Shown here in pieces: positions 38,494-47,819 of a DNA stretch of 64,000 bases (position 1 is the stretch's first letter; each line of letters begins with the position of its first letter). The notes beneath the pieces were generated by a model. It worked only from the letters and a program-made list of their open reading frames with translations. It was not told the origin of the DNA and did not search any database. The position numbers and the translations under genes were made by a program. Source of the DNA: Drosophila persimilis (lineage: Eukaryota > Arthropoda > Insecta > Diptera > Drosophilidae); NCBI RefSeq assembly GCF_003286085.1, contig NW_020825288.1:2666001-2730000 (forward strand), in the 5' to 3' direction.

Positions 38494-38634
38494 ATGTTTT
38501 GCTTGTTGTCGTTTGCTTTTCCATTTCCCCAGCTCCAGGCCCCTGCCCCTGCCCCTGCCCCAGCCACTGCCACTGCCACTGGCACTCCATACTCTATCTG
38601 GCACCCCCCTGCGTTCTACCGAAAACCCCCCTAG
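38494..38634 (+). CDS. Possible 46-aa small ORF behind a TATA box
   Basis: The ATG at 38494 opens a 46-codon frame: a short hydrophobic start (MFCLLSFAFPFP), an Ala-Pro and Ala-Thr repeat, and a Tyr/Trp/Pro-rich end (YSIWHPPAFYRKPP) before TAG. TATAAAA at 38444 and TCAGT at 38482 lie upstream, roughly 40 bp apart, slightly more than the usual 30. Alternatively TTTCCATTTCCCCAG at about 38519-38533 could be a splice acceptor, with the exon beginning downstream. The first segment is short for a signal peptide. No recognised family. Treat as a candidate only. Confidence 0.2.
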   Translation: MFCLLSFAFPFPQLQAPAPAPAPATATATGTPYSIWHPPAFYRKPP

Positions 38635-38767
38635 GGACAGCAGCATCCTTCCAATTACTCACACATTCAACGAGCACTCATTTAAACGAAGCACCCAACG
38701 CTTACAGCATAACGTCAAAGTTAACTCGCTGGAGCGCGAAGCTTGGCAAGGAGATGGTGGCCAAGAG

Positions 38768-38823
38768 TGAAAGAGAGAGAGAGAGAGAGACGCAGAGAAA
38801 GCGAGAGAGAGAGAGAGAGAGAG
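38768..38823. repeat. (GA)n microsatellite, interrupted
   Basis: Two GA runs separated by CGCAGAAAGC. The Arg-Glu ORFs it creates are artefacts. Confidence 0.85.
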
Positions 38824-41172
38824 CGTGTGTGGCATCCACTCGTGCCACACTGTTCTGCTCGTGCGTTCGTGCCGCCCATTCGTGCGTCCTCGCATCGGGC
38901 ATGCCATCCTCTTGGCACTCCACTCCGGCAACAATGCTCGCTGATGACGTACCATGGGATGGAGGTCGGAAATTGTCGGATGAAATTATCAGAATTTATG
39001 TGCTGATACGTGTACGTACTCGAATGGATATTGTTCCTAAGAACACAACAATTACATTACCTTCCATTAAATGAATGTGTGGAAATATCATTTAGGAAAT
39101 AGCTTTTGAGCACCAATTCGAATCGGACGGGAATGGCGTCCTAGATGCGGCTTCAATAGCCTGTTATAAGTTTTCATAATTATAATTAGAGTTTTTCATC
39201 GTTTTTATAGTTTTTAGTTAAGAAAACATATTTCGGGGTTCTACTAAAATTTAGCTATAAAATTATATTGTATTGTATATACTCGTACTCTCCATTTTCA
39301 AAATTAGAAAACATTTTTAATGCAATCATAAATCATAAAAGAAGAAAATCATTCCTTATGCTCAGGAAATGAATTTTAATGGAAAGATCATGGTCAAAAC
39401 CCTGTAACTGTAAAATCTGTTCAGAGCAAGTCCAATGTGGCTCGTGAATAATATTTTTAGAAGCAGTTTAGTGGAAATTAATTGTATTCCGAAAACAAAG
39501 TACAAGTTCTCAACGTTTAATTTGTAATATTCATTTGACAATCCTAAATTTGGCAGCAATTCAAGCCACTGTAAAGGACTAACGCACAGCACTGTACACT
39601 CCCACACCCACACACTGGCAGCACAAGAGCACACACACACGACAACACACACACACAAACAGGGAAACCATTATCGGCACAATGTTGGAGGATTGTTATA
39701 CTCGTACGAGTATGCGGGTCCGTTCTATTATAACATTTCGAATCTTGTTACAGCATTGACACAGTGTGCAGTCGTCCTTTCCTTTTCTCTCTTTTCGCCT
39801 TTCTCTCTTTTCTCTGTTGTTCTTTTTTTTGTGTGCAAATTTACGTGTTTGTATGTCTGTGTGCTGTATGTTGTATGTGTATGTATATGGGCTACTATGC
39901 TAAAAGTTTGTTTCCCCATAGAGAATGGCCACACCCCCCCCTCGAGCATCACCACCAGCATCTCCATTCCATCCCGTCCCATCGCACCCAATCTCTCATC
40001 CCAACGCAAAGACGCCAGCAGCAACTTGTTTGTGTTCCTGTGTGTGTGTGTGTGAGAGTAGGGGTGTGTGTACGTGTGTGAGTGTGTAGGGGGCTGGTGG
40101 AAGGGGGGTATTCTTGGTAAAGTTTTTGGCTTTCTTTTATTTTCTTTTTCTGTTATTTAATTGTTTTTGTATTGTTGTTCTTGTTGTTGCGTCTCGTGTT
40201 TGACTTCTGAGTTGTCGTTGTAGTTGTCATCGTTCCTCCATAGTCGTTATGGCCTTACATAGAGGGTATTATGACTTTGAGCAGGTGTTTGCAACGCAGA
40301 AAAGCAAGAATTTTCGACCGCATATAAATTGAAAAGGGAAATTCCCCATAGCCGAACAGCTGCCATTAGATACTATATGTTTTTGGACTGCAATAGCTAT
40401 AGGAATTATTTTTCTTTTATGCTAATAAAGAATAAGATTGTCGGACTGCAGGATTCGGCTTATTCTTATCACAATGAAGCTCTGAGCAGGCTTGTCTATT
40501 CGCTTCTCTATATGTAGTTCCGAACCACTAAGATCCTATCCATAGCCTTAGAAGAAACTGCTTAGGGAAACTGCTATTTTAGATATAATTCAACCAACCG
40601 ATAATAATTGAATCCCTATATGATACTACATATACGAACGATGGATTGAAAAACCATTCTAGTGAGAGTAAAACCACCACAAAATGTTACAAATGGCAGA
40701 TTGCTGTATACGAGTTTTTACAGGCCAAGTTTAGACAAAATCAAATCACTCTCGAATTATAAACATATTTTTGTTTTTGTAATGTAAGATAATTCCTAAT
40801 AGCTAAGTGAAATTAGACCAAAAAACTCGAATTGAAACGATGGATCTACTAGGGTATCAAATGCTTCTATCCCAAAAGGGTAGCAGCTTTCTTTTGTTGT
40901 TTCTGTTGTTGCCACTTGTCGTGGCAACTTCGCTGGCTGTTCGTGTATTTGATAACTTTCGTTTTAACTGTCAATGAAGGCAATTGAAAGTTGCCAGATT
41001 GTTGCAAGCTCCCCAACCACCGTTAGAGGCCAGGGCTCGACACGACTTTAAATGGAACTTTTTTCGGGCAAAGCTTTAAGAGAGAGTTTCGAGGGAGCGG
41101 TAGGGGGCGGGGCTGTGGGCAAAAGGATTATCCCGCAGCATCCCCACCCCACCCATCCACTAGATGGTAGTA

Positions 41173-41241
41173 AAACACTCACACACACACACACACTTGC
41201 ATACAAAGTGGAAACAGAAAACACACACACACACACACACT
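41173..41241. repeat. Two (AC)n runs
   Basis: AC runs near 41177-41197 and 41221-41241 separated by unique sequence. Confidence 0.8.
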
Positions 41242-42099
41242 TATACACACATATTTGTCAAACGTAAAACTATGTTGGGGATGTCGCTCTGGCAGCCAGC
41301 TGGGCGGCCACCCAGTAGCGAGCGCCACCCACCTCCTCCAACATTGTAGATGTGTATGTATTTATATGTACGCAGAGTCACATAATCTCCAAGCACACAC
41401 ACACACTCGCAGAGAGAGAGAGAGAGGGAGTCGGAGGGAGGGAGGGAGCGAGATGGATGGACAAAAACACAGTTAGCAATTTACTGTATTTCTATTATGT
41501 ATGAATTTTTTCGCGTGTGTGTGCCAGCAGGCAGCAGGCATTACATCTTCTATGTAGCATGTTTTTTAATACTCTTATTTTGGTCGTGTCCTTCCAGTGG
41601 CAAAAATGGCAGCCCAGAGTCCTTAATGCTGTGCATTATACAGTTATACACACGAATACACCGAAAAGAGAAAAACTTTCAACTTCAAGAATTTGCTTGC
41701 AATTTTGGGACTTTGTTGGCAGTTTTTTGTTGTTGTTTTTTTTTTTGTCAACTATTTTCAAAAATCAATGTGCGAGTAACGGTTTACTGCTTAGATTTTC
41801 TCCATGTTTCACAGCACTTTTCATCCTTGATTTCTTTCTTTCTTTCTTTTCACACGACGCTACCTTTTGTTGTTTGAAAATTATTGAAATATCATTTATT
41901 GGTTGTTATATGTGTGGATATATACACGCGTTTATTTATTTATACCTATGTATATGCATCGAATTTTTGAACGTTAAAAGTTTAGTCAGCTTTGCTTCTT
42001 GTTTTGCCGTTGCTTTCCTGCTCTATCTTGTCTATTTGTGTGTTTTTTTTTGTTTGGTTTATTTTTTGTAGTGTAGAAAAAATTAAAAACGCGCCGTTG

Positions 42100-42480
42100 G
42101 TATAAAAATGTTTTTAGCTAATGCGATTTTAACGTTTTGCATGCGAACCAACAACTATTTTGGCCAAGTGCGCGCTGCCAAAGCAGAAGCTCTCTGAACC
42201 AACCGAACGGCCGACGCGACGAATGCCGATGGATGCTGTATATATGAATATACGGATATACATATGTTTGCTGGCGCAGCGCGCAAAGATAACGGCTGCT
42301 CCGAGAGATGCTACGGGGAGATACAAATTGTTGTTTGGATGCTGGCGTCTGCGCAATAATCCCACCTGCCAGCATTGCCAGATGCGTCCCGACTCGTCTC
42401 GCTTCGGCCGTTTGACACTCACAGCGAGCGACCGCTGCGCGCGCGATTCAAATCGGACAGCGCTCGGAAGGGGGTGCGAG
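42100..42480 (-). promoter_or_regulatory. Possible promoter/first-exon region of the minus-strand zinc-finger gene
   Basis: The block from about 42130 to 42480 is clearly richer in G/C than the adjoining DNA and contains CpG-rich GCGCGCGC-like strings. Read on the minus strand it passes into A-rich leader-like sequence, a common look for Drosophila housekeeping or regulatory 5' UTRs. There is no clear TATA box. The orientation is a guess: it could equally be an enhancer. No transcript evidence is available. Confidence 0.25.
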
Positions 42481-43051
42481 TAGTAATTAGAATTTATGAC
42501 TTAACTGGAAGCGGGAAATCATAAATAGACTAGCAGCAGTGATCACGTGAACCAGCACTCTCGTGTTCAGGCAAGCGGATGCGCAGGCAAAGCGGATAGG
42601 GTGTACACACGTTTCACTTGTGGGATGGGAGGGGCCGCAGGCAGACGACGCCGGGTCTTGATGATAACGACCACTATTGAAAACAACAGTTTTCGAAAAA
42701 CAAAATATTACAGTAAGAGCCCGCTAAGACATAAATATGTTACAAAATGTTCAAGTGCATACAGATCAGAGCAGGCTCTATACGGTACCTGCCCTTTGAT
42801 TTCAGTTAAAAAGGTGTCCATTCAGAAGGTAAAGGCTTGAATAGTAAATTCTGATCGCTTATCTCAGATTCTTCTGGAAATTCCACGAGCAGGCTCTACT
42901 GTTCACTGTACTCAAAACTCAACCGCACTCCAGGCAAGACAGCGGCAACGATCGCCGCTGAATTTTTCCTTTATCAGGTCAGGCTGGCAGCATTGATGAC
43001 TTCTTACGAAATCGACCATCTCACAATGAGTAGATGATGCCCGAGAGGTTC

Positions 43052-43088
43052 TATAAATATCGCAGGTCTCGTGCCAGACGCCATCAGT
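43052..43088 (+). promoter_or_regulatory. TATA box and initiator of the alkaline phosphatase gene
   Basis: TATAAAT at 43052-43058 is followed by ATCAGTGG with the initiator core TCAGT at 43084-43088. The spacing of about 33 bp from TATA to the initiator A fits a focused Drosophila core promoter. The ATG follows about 60 bp later, giving a short leader. Confidence 0.65.
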
Positions 43089-43145
43089 GGCACGGAAAAC
43101 GTGAACCGAAACGCATTGACAGTATTGACAGTATTGACAGCAGCA

Positions 43146-44849
43146 ATGATGAGGCTGCAGATCGTCCCAATCCTTTTCTTGCTGAGTGCGCTGGTCAGCG
43201 GTCGAGGTAAGTGAGCTCAAAGTCTGTGAAGTGAATCTTGAGGGCGATCTAACGCAACTGTACCTCCGCAACTAGTGCTGGACACTCGGGAAACAGAGCG
43301 ACGCATGCACCCGCTCTTCTCGGCGGGATCAGGAGCTGGCAGTCGACTCAAGCGAGCCATGCCCATGATCGTGTTTGACCCCCTGAAGGCGGAGGAGCAG
43401 TACGCCGAGTACTGGCAGGGACTGGCGCATCAAACCCTCGACCAGCAGCTGGAGAGCAAGCTGCGGCTGAACACCCAGCTGGCCAAGAATGTGATGCTAT
43501 TTTTGGGCGACGGCATGTCCATTCCCACCCTCACGGCGGGACGCGTCTACCTGGGCGGCGAGGAGAAGCAGTTCTCCTTCGAGCAGTTCCCCTATGTGGG
43601 CCTCAGCAAGACCTACTGCGCCAACATGCAGGTGGCGGACTCCGCCTGCACGGCCACCGCCTACCTCGGCGGAGTGAAGGCCAACTACGGCACGGTGGGC
43701 GTGAGTGCGGCCGTACAGGTGAAGGACTGCCTGGCCCAGGCTCAGCCGGCGCACCATGTGGCCTCCATTGCCGCGTGGGCCCAGCAACAGGGTATGGCCA
43801 CGGGTCTGATCACCACAACTTCGGTGACGCACGCCTCCCCCGCGGGCATATACGCCCACACGGCCAATCGCAACTGGGAGAACGATGCAGAAGTCATAGC
43901 GGACAACGGGGATCCCAGCCTCTGTCCGGACATTGCCGCCCAGCTGGTGAACAGTCCGATCGGCCAGAAACTAAATGTGATCCTGGGCGGAGGGCGCCAG
44001 AACTTCCTGCCCAAGACCGTCAGGGATGTGAGTGGTGCCCCGGGCCGACGACTCGACGGACGCAATCTCATCGAAGAGTGGCAGCGCCAGCACACCAACA
44101 GCGCCCACTACGTCCAGACGCGACGCGAACTGCTCGGCCTCTCCAATCACACCTCTCGGGTGCTCGGCTTGTTTGCGCCCTACCACATGCCCTACCACCT
44201 GGACGCCGATGCCGAGGAGCATCCCACGCTGGAGGAGATGGTGCAGGTGGCCATGGACATACTGGAGCGGCAGAGTGCCGGACGGGGCTACTTTCTGTTC
44301 GTGGAGGGCGGGCGCATCGATCATGGACACCACGACACCCTGGCCCTGCGCGCCATCGACGAAACGGCAGAGTTCGACAAGTCCGTGCGTTGGGCTCGGA
44401 CCCACAGCAGCACCGATGACACCCTGATCGTGGTCACATCGGATCACTCGCACACCATGTCGCTGGCGGGCTACTCCAGCCGCAAGAACGACATCTTCGG
44501 GATCAACAACGGCCAGCTGGCGGCAGACGATCTGCCGTATGCAACGCTCAGCTATGCCAATGGGCCCGGCTACAACTCCAACTACCTGCGGGAGGGGGGA
44601 GCCGTGAAGCGGAAGAACCTGCGGGCCATCAACATGAAGAACAAGGACTTTATGTTCCCCAGCACGGTGCCGCTGGAGTCGGAGACTCATGGCGGCGATG
44701 ATGTGGCCGTCTTTGCCAGCGGACCCTATGCCCAGCTCTTCACTGGCGTCTTTGAGCAGCACTTCATCCCCCATGCAATGGGCTATGCCTCCTGTCTGAC
44801 CGAGCGAAATATGTGCCTGGATGGGGGCATGGCGCGGAGACCGCGTTAA
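43146..44849 (+). CDS. Secreted alkaline phosphatase
   Basis: Two exons, 43146..43206 and 43276..44849, separated by a 69-nt intron (GTAAGT/ACTAG); 544 residues. Hydrolyses phosphate monoesters outside the cell. A hydrophobic signal peptide fills residues 1-19 (LQIVPILFLLSALVSG). Family motifs in order: the metal site VMLFLGDGMS; the nucleophile loop ADSACTATAYLGG, where the Ser is phosphorylated; THASPAGIYAH; ILGGGRQNF; the Zn/Mg site VEGGRIDHGHHD; SDHSHTM; and the metal-binding His in ETHGGDD. All catalytic residues I would look for appear present. The C terminus ends in Arg/Pro with no hydrophobic tail, so a GPI anchor is not evident and the enzyme is probably free. The first of two adjacent ATGs is used. 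Drosophila has many paralogues, so I give no symbol. Confidence 0.93.
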
Positions 44850-45116
44850 GTCGGGACTCTAAGGAAATACGGTATTATTCTCAAAATAAGAGCATTCTCT
44901 AGGCTAATTAATAATCTAAGGGGAGGGATACTTAAATATACACTACATATTTGAAAACTGAACTGAAAATGGATCAATCTAAACACTAGGAGATTGTTAT
45001 ACATATATCGGTTACTTTCTTGTCGGGGTTCATAACGACTCAAGTACCAGGAGATCTTTTGAAAAAGTAACGTAAAATTCTTAAATTTTGTATTTTCTAT
45101 CTGAATATTACGGATA
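44850..45116. other. Short spacer between the alkaline phosphatase and J-domain genes
   Basis: A 267-bp A/T-rich gap that must contain the phosphatase 3' end and the promoter of the next gene. AAATAAG just after the stop is the nearest poly(A)-signal-like string. Both genes are on the plus strand. Confidence 0.5.
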
Positions 45117-46035
45117 ATGTTCCGCTTGGTTCTTGTTAATGCTCGTGCACTCCTTGGAGGACAAGAAAAAGGTAGAAAAAGCCGCCCCCTGGTGGGGGTG
45201 GATCGCCTCTACGCTAGATATCAGTTTAAAAGGCCGAAACCCTTCTACTATCCCGATCGCAAGGAGGAGGCCGAGCGCAAGGCTGAAGCAGCAACCAAAG
45301 AAATAGTTGAGATGGAGAACAGCGGACTGCGGCCAAAGAACTTCTGTTACAAGGTCCTGGGCGTCAGCAAGTACGCAACCATCGAAGAAATCCGCGACGC
45401 CTACCTGGTACTGGCAAAGCGCTACTATCCAGATGTAGCGCGCTCTAAGAGGGCTCTCAACCAATTCCAGGAGATCTCCAACTCGTATCATATTCTTACT
45501 GAGGCAAACAAAAGGCTGGAATATGACCATCGCAAAAACGTGGCAATTGAAAAGGCCTGGTCGAGGCCTCCGAAGAAATTGCGGCAGAAGTGGCATAAAA
45601 CTAAGCAACTTCAATCGGAGATATCCGCCAACGATGGTGAGATGTTGTTGTATCCTTTTGTCCCTGACTTCATAATGATCTCCCATCCCACATGTAGAAG
45701 AGGCCACCCTTGGCTGCAATAAACTCTTCGACCTGTGGTACTTAAGGAAGTGTGAAAAGTGCGGGGGCACGCCCCAGTTGTTGTCAGATCGCGATGTCGA
45801 GAAGGAGCCATGCCGCCGCTGCCATGGCACAGGCAAGGTGTTCAGTCAATCAAGCGGAACCCATGCGGACATACTGTCAGACGTCGAGATGGTGGTTATA
45901 AAAAGTAAGGGTATACGCAGGAATGGAGTGGGCAAAGGTATTGACACAGTGAAGGTTTTCGTTCCCCATAAACTGTCTGCGGAGCAGCGTCTTCTGATTC
46001 TGGCATTGGCCAAAACAGAGGACCCCATCTTTTGA
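45117..46035 (+). CDS. J-domain-like protein with cysteine pair motifs, probable mitochondrial DnaJ-like cofactor
   Basis: Exons 45117..45636 and 45698..46035 with a 61-nt intron (GTGAGA/CATGTAG); phase G plus AA restores Glu. The product is 285 residues. A J-like domain covers about residues 78-142 (CYKVLGVSKYATIEEIRDAY, then ISNSYHILTEANKRLEYD). The loop that normally reads HPD reads YPD (KRYYPDVA), so the histidine that stimulates Hsp70 ATPase is missing. A C-terminal part carries CEKCGG and CRRCHGTG, two CxxCxG-type motifs like half of the DnaJ zinc-binding region, then a domain ending in PHKLSAEQ. The N terminus is rich in Arg and lacks acidic residues for about 18 positions, suggesting mitochondrial import. 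It resembles a degenerate DNAJA3-type protein; the exact orthologue is not identified. Confidence 0.8.
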
Positions 46036-47819
46036 GGTAAGACGGTAGCAGCGGAGGCCAGAGAGAACAGCGTAGAACGCAAGGAAGACTCTCCATGGCG
46101 GTGACTCTCAGAAGGAATAAGCAATTCGTAATCTCTATTGGGAGCTGGGATCCAGAAATTTCGTTGGCGCCATGGTCGGTGTAATGTAGCTGTCTGGCAG
46201 CCTGGTTTGGTATCACAGCTGTCTGGCAGCCTTGCTTGGCATCGCGGATTTATTTTGTTCTGACCTACGGCCACACTACCAGCAAAACACAAACAAAATA
46301 GGTATTTTTTCTGCTACCAAAAAAAGTGTTAAAAAACAGGCTCCAGGTGTTGAGATATTTAATGGAAATTTGCTAAATAAAGTGAGTAAAGTACACGCAT
46401 TGACTGGGCGAAAATATAATTCATGAAATGTGCGCAGTTGGGGCCAGAGTTGGAGCGGTGTGCGTGTCCGTGTGTCAGCAACCAGTTTTGTGCGACTTGC
46501 GCTCCAGAGAGATAATTCGGTTGTGTGTGTGTGCATTTGTGTGTGTATATATGTGATAAAAACAATAACAATTTACACGCAATGCAAAACATTCAAAAAG
46601 TTGGATCATTTTGCACCCGCCATCGTCATTTACCAACACTTTTGCTTGGGGGATTACGTTGTCCGACCGCTGGCTAGCATCATCATTTCAGGGCTCGCAG
46701 CTTGATTTATTAATAATTATTGTCTATGGGTACATTTGTATGTATTGGGGGTACGGCACTGTAGTGCTCCCCGTTTGGGTAAGGAACGTCATTCACCTTG
46801 ACTTGTGTGCCGTGCCAGGTGGAGCGTTGCGTCTGTCCAAAAGTCATTCCCCGCTCAATGCTGATTTCTGCTGCGCTTCATTTCACATGGGGCACTCCAA
46901 AACACTCAGTCATCCAGGCAGAGTACCATGGAGCATGTGCTCCATCGTATAACACGTCGACAAGACAATTTAGTGGCTATCGATGGGGATGGCTTATCAG
47001 CTGCCACAAAAGATCCGGGCGATAAGCAGGCCGAGCCACTGACTGCCATTTGGACATTATGGCCGACAATGTGTCTCAAAGAATCAGATATACAATAGAC
47101 GAACGTGGGCAAATATTTGCGATCTTTATGACTAATTCTTAGGATATTGAGATCGTGCCAAAACTTGAGGTTGCTCTGGTCGCTCTTCAGAAAACTTTGT
47201 GTTGGTTTAATTAAACAAAGCAATTTTCGTGCAGAAGCAGGGCCCCCCCGTTGGTGCAAGACCTTTAAACCTGATTAATCGTCAATTTTGATACACATAC
47301 ACAAAGGTAAACCGATGTACATATGCACCGATTCTTGCTTAGTTGTATATTTTCTATTATTAATTGCTGCTCGCGATCAAAGTTTTCTCGCCCGCTCGCT
47401 CTCTCACTTGCTCGGCGATCGGCCCTCTCTTTGCCAATTTTGCTTTGGATTCGGTTTAGTTATTGCTTTTGCCTTGTGCCGTGCAGTTTGTGCAACATCT
47501 TCGGGGGTTCACTGTTGTCTCTAGGTAAATTGATTACAAGATCTTCAGATCTTTTGCTAAGCGCTTTTACTCCACGCTTCGATTCGCTCTCGCTCCCCGT
47601 CTAGCACTTTCGATTGAACTTTGTTTCGACTGGGAAAAGTCCCAGACACTTGGTTAATTGTTTTGTAGTCGGATTCGCGGATTCCGATCAGCTTTAGCAT
47701 ACATTTCCGTTTATATTTGATATATATAAATATATATACAACAATATCAGACGACTCCTATGGGGTGTACGATCGATTACGTTCGTTTTTGTTCGCTAAA
47801 GCCTACTAAAGCCTATTTA
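46036..47819. other. Intergenic region between the converging J-domain and Wsck genes
   Basis: Both neighbours end toward this 1.8-kb gap. AATAAA at about 46376 could end the plus-strand transcript. A short tandem duplication containing GCTGTCTGGCAGCCT lies at 46188-46232. No ORF here looks protein-like and no RNA gene is recognised. Confidence 0.5.
46188..46232. repeat. Short tandem duplication containing GCTGTCTGGCAGCCT
   Basis: Two copies about 30 bp apart (near 46188 and 46218), followed by similar TTTGGTATC / CTTGGCATC tails. Each copy can form a small GGCTGCC-type hairpin. No function inferred. Confidence 0.6.

Larger units (their letters stand above)
26027..43030. other. 17-kb tract without a convincing gene; probable 5' intron/regulatory region plus intergenic DNA
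   Basis: No exon pair with matching phases and no ORF with globular-protein composition was found on either strand. The tract is full of microsatellites and short poly-purine runs. Candidates of note are a tiny ORF behind TATA at 38494 and a G/C-rich, promoter-like block at 42.1-42.5 kb. I infer that much of it is the 5' intron and enhancer region of the minus-strand zinc-finger gene, because that gene's first visible exon (25868-26026) starts with an acceptor, so its transcription start must lie to the right. Confidence 0.4.

Noticed and set aside
38608..38634. SIFamide-like YRKPP at the end of the small ORF
   Set aside because: Five matching residues followed by a stop, with no amidation or cleavage site and no Phe-Asn-Gly-Ser-Ile-Phe; coincidence is likely.
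38743..39006. Arg-Glu-rich ORF
   Set aside because: Created by a (GA)n microsatellite.
42118..42483. Three overlapping ORFs of 85-107 codons
   Set aside because: Openness is explained by G/C-rich promoter-like sequence; no protein-like pattern in any frame.
43775..44419. 214-codon ORF and antisense 267-codon ORF in the alkaline phosphatase exon
   Set aside because: Off-frame shadows of a G/C-rich coding exon whose true frame has all the phosphatase motifs.
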